From NCBI GenBank assembly GCA_030407005.1, contig JAUDYN010000011.1:1354501-1418500 (forward strand): a stretch of DNA of 64,000 nucleotides, in the 5' to 3' direction. The notes under the pieces were generated by a model. The model had not been told where the DNA came from. It saw only the letters and a list, made by a program, of their open reading frames with translations, and searched no databases. Position numbers and translations under genes: made by a program. The number at the start of each line of letters is the position of its first letter. The first letter of the stretch is position 1. Positions 11,555 through 22,975 of the stretch are shown here, one piece after another. The stretch comes from Desarmillaria ectypa (taxonomy: Eukaryota; Basidiomycota; Agaricomycetes; Agaricales; Physalacriaceae).

Positions 11555-11845
11555 AATGAGATTTTGAGGGCTGCTAGCGGCGCGAAGAAATAATTTTAGA
11601 TCTTTCTCCTTGGGTCATTCTGAGGGACAAGGAGAGTATGTTAGGGTTTAGTTATTTTAATTCTGAGAACAGTAGTTTGTCACTGGTTCACGAAAATAAT
11701 GGAAGAAAATCAACTTGGAACTTATTTTTGGGATATCCAAAAAAGTCAATTCGTCATTTCCGGCAAAGTACTTACTTGGCGACGACCACGAGCAAGGCCT
11801 CCTTGTCTCTTACTTTCATCTTCTCCTCAGCAGACCTTCTGGATC

Positions 11846-14800
11846 ATGTCTGCAAACTGTCCACCGCAGCTTCACCTTACTCTACCAGCGAATGCAACGT
11901 CCTTCAAGCGGTCTTTCGAGCAATTTGGATTCGACTTGGAGAGTCCCACGACTGGCAATGATGTAGGGTCGGGCTCGACGGACAATGGAGGGCGCAGAGA
12001 TCGTAACAAGCGTGCAAGGAGTGCGAGCGGTGTATCTGCCCACAGTATTTCCTCGAGCAGCTCCAGATCCTCCACCGTCGTCTCTTCTGGCGAGACCAGC
12101 CCGTCCGGCAGCGATGCTGCCCCTGCCGTCGACCAAGTACCAGTAATTATACCGCCTTTACCGCCGCGGTTGCCCACACCTGTCATCCAGGACATTGAGA
12201 TGCCCGATTACCCTTTGACGGTAGAGCCATCAACCTCAATGTCCGCAGAGGACTCCCGAGCGAGTAGGAACGGGACCGGCAGCCGTGGCGAGGACGAGGA
12301 CGCTTTCAGTCTCACGCTCCAGCGATTCGGCGAGTTCGATACTCAAATTTCTGTTCTGCGCCACTCAAGGACGCCCTCATTGCCACGAACCCCAACACCT
12401 CCTCCGACTTTGCCGCCTCTTTCTCTTGCAGAAGAACAACAACCTGTATCTATTCCATTTCTGTTACCATATGACGCTTCAGGCGTTCCAGAACCGCTAC
12501 AACTAAATCCGCCTGGACCTTCATCTCCCCGTTCTAATAGGGCTGCTTCCAGCTTGAGTCCAGTTGATGTTGATGAAAGACGTAAGTAATTGTTTGACAT
12601 CCCAGACATTGCGCAAACTCATCTTCCTTATCAGCTCCGAACTCCACTTCAGATCCGACCTCTCGCCTGAGTCTGCCTTCCACTGAATGGATTCGCTTCA
12701 GTGATGGTTTCGACTTGACTTCCTCTCAGTTGTCCTCTTTAGATCTTACCTCTGTGTTTCGGGATATCGATGAAACCAACGCGTCAGAAGATGCATCAGG
12801 CTCTCGGGAAGATCGTTCGATGGAAGAGGACAGACCCGCACTTGGACCACTCCTTGATCGTGCTGCATTTCGCAGAGCTATGAATACGCGCTCATCTTCA
12901 TCTCAAAGCCGTCGTCAATCTGAATCTGCCTATTCGTATCTAGATCGCGCATTGGAGAGATGGTTTGAGGACCAGCCCTCACCTTGGGATGAAGATGCTT
13001 TTTTATCAGCAGCCGCTAGGGACCGAAGGTCTTTGGAGGATCGACCCTACTTGGAGTTGCCACCTCTCACAGATCCTCTCGAGAACAACTCAAGATATAT
13101 CGAGCAGGGTTTATTGGATCCTCGTGAGACTGAATCTGGTCAGCATTCGGGCTGTCCTCTTGAATTCAGCATCTAATTAATGTTTAGATCAAGAGCGCGG
13201 CAGGCGCAGAAACACCCAAACGGGCCTTCCGAGTTGGCTTGATATTGATGAGCGCATCTCAGAGTCAATATCTAGAAGGCCTTCTCGTTCTCCAGTCAGA
13301 CCTCGCTTAGCCACTACACACTCTGAAGGTCTGTTTTATTATTTTACGACGGACGAGGTGCTTATCGAAATCATCACAATCAGATTCGCTACGGTCATTA
13401 GCAGGTTTTAGGCCTTCCTCTCGTTCACATTCCCCGTCTCCAGTCCTTCCAACACTCCGACGTCTTCGAACCCGAGCGTATGGCTCATATTCCAGACCCG
13501 GATCATCGAACTCTCTGATATCTGAGAGTGCATCCGAAATACGGAGGCGTAATGCTCATGCTGAGTTAATGGAGCGCCTTCAGAGCGATATACCCCGGCC
13601 CGAGCGGGAGCCCGACTCCGACGACGAATGGCAAGACTTAGCATTGCCCCCGGAGCGAGGGCACTTCTCGACCTCAAGGCGTGCAGATGCCTGGTCTGAA
13701 CTTTTTGATCGGTCCGAGTCCCATTCCAACAGTCAGGAGGACCTCGCTTTCCCTTACCCTGTTCGCCTTTTACCGAATTACCCTTCATCAGATCGTACAA
13801 GAGGCACCAGCACTGCTGATGCACTGAGAGAGAGACGTCTCGCTTATCTTTTACGCAGAAGCTCCGATTCATCGTCTTATAATAATTCCTCAACATCCAG
13901 GCCCTCTCCTTCTCACAGTCCGGTCCGACGGTCGTCTAGCTTAAATAATCATCCTTCGCGTCCGTCAGTTGATGAATATCAGCGTAACGGCAGGGCGATT
14001 CCTCGGCCTCCCGAACGCCACTTGTCGGTAGACTTCTTTGACTCGCGGTCATCGACGATATCTGATATGGCGCGCGCCGTGACTCGAAACGGTCGACAGG
14101 AGAATTCTCCTTTTTACAACGACCCGCTCCTTTCTCGGCAACCGTCCACGAATCCACCCTCAATTCCGCCACCAGACCTTGGCGCCATCTTCATCCCGCA
14201 CACTGCAGACACCAATGAACCAGAGCCCTATGGCTTACCACCTTTACCACCTGTTGATCCTACGGTTTCTGAACTTTTGAACTATGAAAGAGGGACATCT
14301 CCTCAACGCCGTCCGCCTGCGCCGACTCCATCAAGACAGAGCGCTGCTACTCTCCGCCCGGATACTATAAGTATTGACCCCAATGCATTTGCTCCTGGAC
14401 CATTTCGCAATACGATGATATGGCAGGCTGACAGGATCAGAGCGAGACAGCAGAGCGAGACTTCACGTCCGCCGTCCATTCCCCCGCTTTCATTTGAGGA
14501 TGATTTTCCTCCTTCAAGAGTAAGGACGGAGGAGAGGTCACATCTTACGGTAAGCTTGGTGGAGGACAACTATGCAATATTTTAACTAAATGAAGGTATT
14601 AGGATCGTTTGTCCCGAAATCCTTCAGAGCACGTGAATGCTATGGGCGCACGGTTACCTCCACGCAGGTCCAATCAGGTCTACGGAAGGACTGCTGTTGA
14701 TAGTTCCGTTCCTCGGCCTGTTTATTCAAGGCGCGCGGTAGAAGAAGACCCTCCTCGTCGTTCACCGTCAGATATACATAGCTACCTTAGTCGTAGAGCG

Positions 14801-16061
14801 CGAATGGAGGCTTCGAGACTGGAACAGGCGGCTGCCACGTCCGCCACGTCTGGACCCGACATGAATGGATTCTCACACGCTTTGGAGGTCCTTCGTCATG
14901 ACGGATTGTCCTCAGCGCGGTCGAGGCAGTTGATTGACCGGTATCATGAACAGGAGAGGGAGAGAGCGCGCCAGCGCGAACGTGGTGATACCGAGCAACA
15001 GCAACAGCAACAAAGACGCGATGAAAGGAGGACAGCTACGAATACTGTCTTCAGAACTTGGGGTGACCTTGACGAAGGAAGGTATGTCTAGTCACCTTTT
15101 TTTGCGATGCATCAGGAGTAACGAGGAGAGTTGTTTGTAGCCGAAATGCCTCGCGCCCTCCACCATTTTCAGGTCGGCGGCGACCTTCACCCCCACGACC
15201 AACTGGACCAAGAGCATCGGCAGAGCCTTTGCCGTCTAGGGCGGCTGCAGCCCGTGGTTCGCGTAATAATTCCCGCTACATGAGAGCCCATCACCATGAA
15301 GGATTTGGCTCGCTCTTCCGGCCACTGGATCTGTATAATCTAGAATTCATACACGCACCTTGGAGGGTTCGGCGCGCGAGGCCCGGTGGATTTGGAATGG
15401 GCGATTTTGTGGTAAGAGTGATTAAGATCTTGTCTTCTTTTTTTACTGAGGTAGTTGATTTTAGCGAGACGAAGACTTTGATGATTCGTATGAAGGCTTG
15501 CTGTCACTTAGTTCGATCCTTGGAGATGTACCCAAAGCTACACCTGCTGATGTCATTTCGGGTATGAAGACTGGCTTGTTCAAGGATTGGTCGACAAGTG
15601 ATAGTGATCACCGGTGTCCAATCTGTTTGGATGATGTGAGCTGAGCCTCTTCCGTCTGCGATTCCGTATTGTGTTCTTAATCAATATTTTTAGTATTCCC
15701 CGACCGATCCTGTCATGAAACTCAATGATTGCTCTCACTGGCTGCACAAGGAATGCCTTGAGGTTCGTTTCTTGTTGCTCGTTACCTGAACCCTTCACGC
15801 TGACGATGTCTATAGCAATGGCTGAAAGGGGCGAGGACGTGTCCAGTTTGTCGTAAAGCGGTGAAAGGACCCTCTCCTCCGCAGACCCGCCGTTGCCCTC
15901 GACACTCGTATCAACCAACTGAGAATTCTTTGGGCCCACGTCGACGAGATGAAGGTGATGATGAAGGACGTGACGGCCCTGCTAATCCTGGCCCACGACC
16001 AGACGGAAATAATTCTTCGAGTGAAGGCATAGGATTGGGAAGCGGAAGATGGTATATCTAG
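11846..16061 (+). CDS. Large RING-H2 protein, probable E3 ubiquitin ligase
   Basis: Nine exons (11846-12581, 12635-13138, 13188-13328, 13384-14549, 14603-15081, 15141-15411, 15465-15635, 15694-15762, 15816-16061) give 1,260 residues. About 1,100 N-terminal residues are Ser/Arg/Pro-rich and apparently disordered, with a short poly-Gln run near residue 1000. Near the C-terminus (about 1149-1193) lies a complete RING-H2 finger: CPIC, 15 residues, CSH, WLHKEC, 10 residues, CPVC. The ligand order Cys3-His2-Cys3 fits E2-binding RING domains. All introns have GT/AG ends and the phases add up without a stop. The start at 11846 follows a pyrimidine-rich leader; the frame is open further upstream but looks non-coding. 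No membrane segment. Substrates are unknown. Confidence 0.85.
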
Positions 16062-16334
16062 AGCGTTCTTTCTATTGATTGTATGATCATTGCACACATG
16101 TGTACTATGTCTAGTATATCTAATCTTTTGAAACGGTATAGTTGGTTATATATAACCATAACATGTGATAATTTTGCCATGATGTCATTGATGGCCAAAG
16201 ACACAAATAGAACGAAGGGACGGCGCTCATCTACTAGTACGATGACGCAAACCACAGAATTCCTGCACCGTCTCACACCTCACCTCTTCCCACCATCCAC
16301 CCGTCGTCGTCGTGCTCACTATCGTTATATCAAG

Positions 16335-17179
16335 ATGGCGGCCAGCCCCACTGACGACAACGAAGAATTAGTCCAACAGGTCCTCGGGGTAAGCTCTATC
16401 GGCTACCTATTTTCTTCGTCACGTAACCAGATATGTTTCCTGCAGCTCTTCAGCAGCCCCATGCTCACCCCATAGTAGTCTGGATGAAAATCTAGGAAAA
16501 GGATCTGCAGACATCAAACAGTGAGCAAGCACATCCTCGTTGCCTAACGGTATAGATATACATCATTTCAGGAGTTCTAAGAAAGTCGACAAAATTGAGT
16601 CGTCCGAGTCGGAGGCTGAACCTTTCCGCCGTTACCGCGAAGGCCAAGGCAGTAGCTCCGATGAATGGTGAGTTGTTATTGAAATGTACCCATCCATATC
16701 AGTGTCCAACTAATATTTGTCAGGGCGGAAATTGATGGTGCGCTGAACCTACTATCTTAACTTGAGGGGCAACTTTACCTTGCCATTTGACTCATCCAGG
16801 ATTCATCTTGTCCCACAAAAGTATGTCCACCTTTCTGCATTCATGTGTTGTCTTCATGCTCAGTGGTGATTATTAGGAGGTCAATAATCCATCAAGTAAG
16901 CCAATCCAGCAAGAACATTGATACAACTGCTGCCAGCTGTATGTGCATGTTACAATTATTTTAGAGTAATTTTTGATTGATATACACACAGCCAACACCA
17001 ACATTGAAGCCTTATCTAATCGAGTAGATTTACTCGAACAGCAAATTGGGGTTGAACTCGACAAATTGGAAAAGAAGTTAGAAGTGAAGTTTAACATTCT
17101 AGAACAACGACTAGACATGATACTGGCAACACTTTCCAAAGAGTCACCACCCTCTTCTCAGTATTGCTGTTTGCAATAA
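16335..17179 (+). CDS. Small coiled-coil protein ending in Cys-Cys-Leu-Gln (copy 1)
   Basis: Several small exons can be read: a start MAASPTDDNEELVQQVLG, an acidic Ser-rich exon (SSKKVDKIESSESEAEPFRRYREG) at about 16572-16670, and a last exon with a clear coiled coil (LSNRVDLLEQQIGVELDKLE) finishing in QYCCLQ and TAA. The terminal CCLQ has the form of a CaaX prenylation box. A paralogue at 26690-27317 keeps the same exon order, intron positions and a CCLH ending. I could not make the phase of the first exon agree with the second, so the 5' model is uncertain or the copy is decaying. Family unknown. Confidence 0.4.
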
Positions 17180-17519
17180 TCTTCATCACTTTTTCATCAC
17201 AGTAATGACTTTTTCTGTCTGTTTCTTCTTGGCTCAATGTTATTTTGAATAGTCTTATATCATTGTTGTGACTCCCTTTGCTGTGTGTACTAGCTGTTTA
17301 TTGCTATTTTTTAATATAATGACATCAAAGAAAAATGTTTTCAGTTTTAGCAACTTGCAATAGCATAATCAGGCCATGCATAGAACCATGAGTTGCAGGG
17401 TGAAAGGCGTTGAAGCACTCAATGGCACTATAGGTGACACCATGCTCGTTGTTAACCCCTTGTTCGTCCGTGGAATAGATTTTTCGAAAACGGCAATAGA
17501 TAATTAATAAATTACCACG

Positions 17520-17870
17520 AGTGTACAAAATTATCCCTGCGGTTGGACCGACAACCAACACAGTCGAAAAAAAAAAGATAGAGCAGGTCGAGATCCGAGA
17601 AACAATAGCTTCGACGACTGGAGAAGGGTACATACACTATTTGTCCTAGGAGGTTGCAGACAACTTCTTTGTCGACAACAGCGGCGAGTTTGATGACGAG
17701 AGTGGCAAACGAGCCTGTGGGGGTGGCAACTCAACGTTAGGAGGCAGTATTGCGAAGACTAGTACAGTTGTTTACGTTGATGACAGTTGTGAGGGGCCAC
17801 AAAGGTCAACAATGGACAGGACGACGTCAACGGTCAAGCCGACGAGAACCTAGTCGTCAGAGAAGGCCTG
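17520..17870 (-). pseudogene. Decayed copy of the Leu/Val-rich secreted protein gene
   Basis: Two blocks match the gene at 27753-28553: 17623-17680 (the exon 3 splice-donor area) and 17810-17870 (middle of exon 2). The sequence between them is shortened and frameshifted, and exon 1 with the signal peptide is missing. It lies tail-to-tail with the coiled-coil gene at 16335-17179, the same arrangement as the intact pair near 27-28.5 kb. Confidence 0.6.
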
Positions 17871-18534
17871 ATTCTCATACGCAGACGTAGACGCCGGAAG
17901 CCCCGCACGTGAGGCTTCCAACTGTAAGGGGGCGTAACCCTAGACGCTTCATCGACATCATTATCAACATGGCTGGATATACCTTACATCAACACCTTGG
18001 ATTTTGAGTTCGGCGAGCCTTACTTTGAAGCTATTTGACTCGATAGTCGACGCTGGAATTTTTGCATTTCAGTCATTTATAAAGGCAAGGAAGTTTGACA
18101 TTTCTGTTATCACCATCATCGAACCGGTGGCGAACTTCAACATGGAGTTTTCAATGACCACAAAGGTTACGCTCAGCTAAGACGATTGCTGACTTGTGGG
18201 TCAAGACAACTTTAGGCGGGGCTTGGACTGGACGACAAGTTTCGTTGTTCTTCACAGTAGAAGCGAAGTCTGCGCCTCGAAGCTGTCGGGGAACTCGAAG
18301 TTACTTTGAAACTTGGTATAGACGCTTATCGGAGGCGCTAGATAATGAGACTCGCTGACTGCAATAAAGATATAGGAAAGGGACCCGGGGTATGGCCGGT
18401 ACGCGAACAGCGAGAGCCTGAATGAAGTTCAATCATAGAGTGGTGGTGCAGACGAGACACGTATTTCCCACTCAGTTGTTAGCTTGGACGAGATCCTGGA
18501 AGAGCTGCATAAGTTTCACATCCAAGAGCATCGT
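17871..18534. other. Spacer between the decayed pair and the right duplication arm
   Basis: No frame with family signature, no repeat structure that I can see. GC content is like the flanks. Confidence 0.5.
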
Positions 18535-21085
18535 AGACGGGAATGAACAGAGAGTGACTTGGGGTTAGGGTGAACGCAAGCACGTGAGGGCTTCACACAG
18601 CCACACATAGGCCATGTTTTTCCATTCACGACGACGGGCCGCTGGCTTCACCTCGCTCGTCGGTTTCTTAGAATTATCATCAAGGTGGCCTATCCTAGAA
18701 TTGACCGTCTCGCGTCTCGCGCAAGATTCGTGCTACCACAATTACCACTTTCGCCTTCGAGTTTTTTCAGTCGAGTCATGACAAGCCTCGTACTTACTAC
18801 GCTGGCCGATGTTGAACCTCAAGTACCGCCTGTTGCGCATGGCCTTCGGAAGATACCACCGTACTGGTACCCATACAGCACATATGCCAAGGAGAGATGG
18901 ATAGGTCGCGAGATACTCGAGGTCGTTTCTACAGAATTTAGAGATCGGTCGATGGAATACTATGTACGTCGTTTGAGCTTGATAGTTTCTTCTTCGTGCT
19001 CATGTATCATGTATTCGCTGCAGAGATATGCATTAGAATCTGGAGTTACTACATTAAATCGCCAGCCGGCCAAGCCTGACACAATAATACAAGATGGAGA
19101 CCTCATGGAGTACATCGTCCTCGGTTCCCCTTCGTTCTTAGCTAACGTATAACCAGGAATGTCGTTCACCGTCATGAGCCACCGGTGACATCAACGCCAG
19201 TCAAGGTTCTCTTCGAGGACAAGGATCGGGAGTTCATCGTCGTGAACAAACCGGGCAGCATCGTTCGTTCGTCTATACTGTTCATTCCATTCTATCCTCC
19301 ACCTGACTCCTTTCTAGCCTGTGCATGCATCAGGGAGATACTATCGGAATACTCTGGTCGAGATTCTCATGACCGAGTTTGGTTTTGAGAAGGTATACAG
19401 TACGTATTACATCTCGTCTTATTACGACCAATGCCAACAGTTTGAAGCCGTAAATAGGCTGGATAGGTTGACCTCAGGGCTTATGATCCTTCCAACCTCC
19501 ACGGAACGTGCTCGATCACTGACTAAAGAATTTATGGATGGTTCCGTCAAGAAAGAATATGTGGCGAGGTGCAAAGGAGAATTCCCCGAGTGCGTTCCCT
19601 TTCTTATGATCAAACCATCCCTGTGATTGAAATCGCGTAGAGAAGAAATCGTCTGCGAAGAACCGCTGCTTACAATTGATAGACAAATGGGTTTGAACGT
19701 TGTACATCCAGAGGGCAAAGTGAGACAGTCTTGTGACTGTCATTCCAAACTAATATTTCGTTTAGGCAGCCAAAACTGTGTTCATTCGGATTCGATATGA
19801 CTCAAAAACGGATAGTAGTGTCGTCCTTTGTGAGTCGGCTACTTTTAATATAATACTGTTCTTATCCACTTTCTTCAGGCAAGCCTATGACGGGTCGATG
19901 TATGTTCAATCATCCTAGAAAATATACAGGGTCTCATATGGTATATAGCACACCAAATTCGCGTACACCTGCAATACTTGGGACACCCCATCGCTAATGA
20001 TCCTGTCTATTCCGAGACCAAAATCTGGGTTTGTACAATCTCTTCTTTGCTGTTCACCATCTCAAGTCATCTTGCATTTGTTTAGGGTGCCAGCCTAGGA
20101 AGAGGTGGCATTGATCTCACTCCCAGTGATGAACGGTCTGCTCCCGCTCCGCCTCCACATCTCAAAGACAGCACCGAGCTCGGCGGTAGTCCTGAATCAT
20201 TGGCCAAGGATGGAGACTCGTCTGCCTCGACGTCCGAGCTGAAACTTCTACCTCGAGAGACAGGGAAAGATATCGGTATGGGATCACCTGTACCACTTTC
20301 CAGTGAAGCTGTTGGAGTCATTACACGTCTGAGAAATATGAAGGTGAATCTCAGTCTAATATTACTGAATCATAAGCTCACAACATACAGGATGAATCAG
20401 AAGACTGGAGCAGGTGGCGAGATGTCGTTTTCCGGGCGAAGGAACCACTACGACCACATCATTGGGCGTTAAAACCTCCGCCTCCACGTAACAAGAAGAG
20501 AAAGGGCAAGACTGAGTTCGTCGACGAGACTTTGAACGTCTTCAAGTCAGGAGCGAGCCCTGCGACACCGATTACACCACGAACTCCTGATGACACCACT
20601 CCAGTCACGGATGCGCCTCAACTGTCCGTTGACGAGGCACTAGAACGCGCGCAGGGATTGGCACCTGTAGTGCAGACTCCGTTGGTCGAAGCTGGCCAGC
20701 ACTACTGCCCCGAATGCTACTTACCACTTCATCCAGATCCGAAGCCGGAGAAACTGTATATATTTCTTCATGCGCTGAGGTACACGACGAGTTTGGGTGG
20801 GTTTGAGACGGAAATGCCTGAATGGAGTGCGCCAGAGTGGGACTGGGACAGGTCGAGTTCATAGTTGCCTTGGTGCTGAAATGGGCTATGGTCGGGTATG
20901 TACAACAGAGATGCATATGCTTAAGAATTCGTGTTTCTATTCAACCTCGAGGGGAGTGATGGCTCGATCACAGTCTTGGATCGTCGGTTTGGAACCAGTT
21001 GATGCTTCTCTTCTGTCACCGTTGCTGGACCGTCGAGCACACGTCATGCATCGTGTCGTGTAATCACCAAATTCTTTACAACCAC
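18535..21085 (+). repeat. Right arm of the 2.55 kb inverted duplication
   Basis: The arm is the inverted partner of 550-3128. The left limit lies in the sequence that precedes CWC15 in the other arm. The right limit lies just past GTGTAATCACCAA. Differences are scattered substitutions and a few 1-2 bp indels, so the copies are recent but not identical. Confidence 0.9.
18778..20864 (+). CDS. RluA-family pseudouridine synthase, RIB2/PUS9-like (copy 2)
   Basis: Eleven exons: 18778-18963, 19024-19109, 19157-19262, 19318-19399, 19448-19589, 19641-19719, 19766-19829, 19879-19899, 19949-20028, 20086-20343, 20391-20864. They join without a stop into 525 residues. Motifs are as in copy 1: [22 protein letters not shown], the catalytic [23 protein letters not shown] and [13 protein letters not shown]. 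The C-terminal extension includes a basic RNKKRKGK patch and ends near a CPEC motif. Exon 8 is only 21 nt. The intron at 19400-19447 could alternatively be read through, adding residues before the catalytic motif. Both copies keep every splice site, so both may be functional. It may use the duplicated half of the CWC15-side promoter. Confidence 0.9.
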
Positions 21086-21280
21086 CAGAGATGATTCGTT
21101 CAGCACTCAAACATATTCGCCTACTAGCACCCTCCAGTAGCCGCAAGTGTTATTTCGCTAGCCGTGGTATGTAACTTGTTCCCAACGTTTCACGGTATCT
21201 CTCTGATGGTCAGCTACTACTAGGTTCTCGGTGAGTGTGTCTAATCTTCAGGTCATGGCTGTTCGCTGACCTGGAAATAT

Positions 21281-22975
21281 ATGAATGCAGAGATACCAAA
21301 GTCTCTATTGTACCTTCAAATGAAGAAAGGAAAGCGGAATACATCCGGTGCGTTCAATGTGTCCTTTCTTAGACGCTTGTTTATTCGCTCTATCAGCATT
21401 TCAAAACGAATTCAAGCCAGAAGTCAACGTGGCGAGGAAACGAAAGCCCCACTAAGAGTGGAAGAACTAAATACCAAGTACTGGGAAACTTTTTCAGGCC
21501 CTGGATGGTCCGGCGCTCATACTCGTCTTGACGAAGATCAACACTCTCATTTTTATGAGCTCAGCCTCGAGGATCGAAAACGTACAAACACACCCGTTCG
21601 GAGGCTGATCGAAATCACAGACGCAGTTCTGTTTTGTACCGCACCAGAAAACGAGATTGAGTTGGAGGAACTGGGGTCTGCAACAGTCGACTGGGATGAT
21701 TTAGAGTCGGGGATTTCTCAGGGATCAACTCATCGGCCGGCGGCTGTAACAGCCACAGTTGAAGCCATGTTACAAAGTGCATCAGTTGACGATGCATTTC
21801 TTCCGACAGATGACTTGGAAAAAATCCTTTCCGACACATTCAGTAATATCACGGTATGTCGCCTTCAACATGGTTTCTTAATTATATGCTTAATACTGTT
21901 CTTTTAGCTTATGATAGATTTTACTACGGCCAATCTCCCCTTCGAAAAAGTCGAATTTGAAGGAATAACGGAGGTCACACTTCGGGACCGACTACGTGGA
22001 AGAAACTTAGCTACTGTCAGCCTCCTATATGGACGTGCAGGGTCCCTTACCGTTGGTATTCAGAAAAGGATAAGGAGCTTCGAGCTGCGTTAAAATATAT
22101 CAGGTGAGTAAAATTGACATCCACCAAGTACCTCAGTTCTGACTGTTATCATATAGGAACATCGATGGCCATGTCGTTGACGTGGGATGGTCCAAAGCCA
22201 ATTTACTTCTCGTTGAAGTTGACCCTACCACACATCGCATCAAGCGACCACTCAACATCGCCATGTTTATCGAACTCAAAACACCCCAAGTGCTCAATAT
22301 CATTGGACAGGCAATTCACGCCATACGACCCAGAGATGACATTCTAATGGGACCGAGAAAGAAGAACCCTCAAGAGAAACGGTCTTCCCGTACAAAAGGC
22401 GAAAAACTGATTACTCAGGTCGGTTTTGAATTCTGGGCATCAGGTGCTAGCTTTGCGGTATGGCTACTTACCTCTTCATTGTGTGTCCATTCATCAATTG
22501 TTATAGTGTCTCTATGATGGACGATCTTGGACAATGGCTTACGTCGAGGAAGAGCCTGAGGGAAAGCGCTTGAACATTCGGTTCAGTCCGGTCATTGCTG
22601 GGCTTTCGGTTCCGAATGCGAATACTCAGAGCCGGAAATCCAACAAAAGGGTGTCGATAGAATACCTTCGGGCTGTCGTGAAGAAAGTCTGGCACAGGGA
22701 GAGGGTGTGGGCAAAAAGGCGGCTGGACGATGCGGAACGAAAGCTACAAAAGCTGGAGACGATGCAGTCCAGTGCAGGACCGCAGGGAAAGAAGAACAAG
22801 GATCAAGCTATAGCTAATGGGCCGCGGGCGTATTCCGCCACTGAGGTGGATCGACTTCACAGCAGCAGATGTTATGCCATGAAGATCTACAGGAGACTTA
22901 ACTCCTATGGACTCCTAGCGGCTCTAGGACTTTTTGCTGTTCGTAACCTCCGTCAACGCCATGCCCGACATCGGT
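21281..22975 (+). pseudogene. Kinase-like paralogue, frameshifted and without kinase domain
   Basis: It follows the intact gene at 22953-25535 (opposite strand) domain by domain: GPGWSGAHTR against YYGWSGALSR, IEITDAVLFC against FEITDAAHFC, then HVVDVGWSKANLLLVEVD, IELKTPQVLNIIGQAIHAIRP, a basic coiled coil, and YAMKIYRRLNSYGLLAALGL. Around 22040 it lacks one base compared with the paralogue (before YRWYSEKD), which breaks the frame. After QRHAR (about 22970) the sequence becomes the antisense of the other gene's last exon, so the kinase lobes are absent. The upstream start is uncertain: a first intron near 21335-21400 is possible. Both lesions point to a pseudogene. Confidence 0.65.

Noticed and set aside
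16973..17179. C-terminal CCLQ as sign of a lipopeptide mating pheromone precursor
   Set aside because: The protein is a coiled coil without the short pheromone-precursor layout, and no STE3-type receptor lies in the window.
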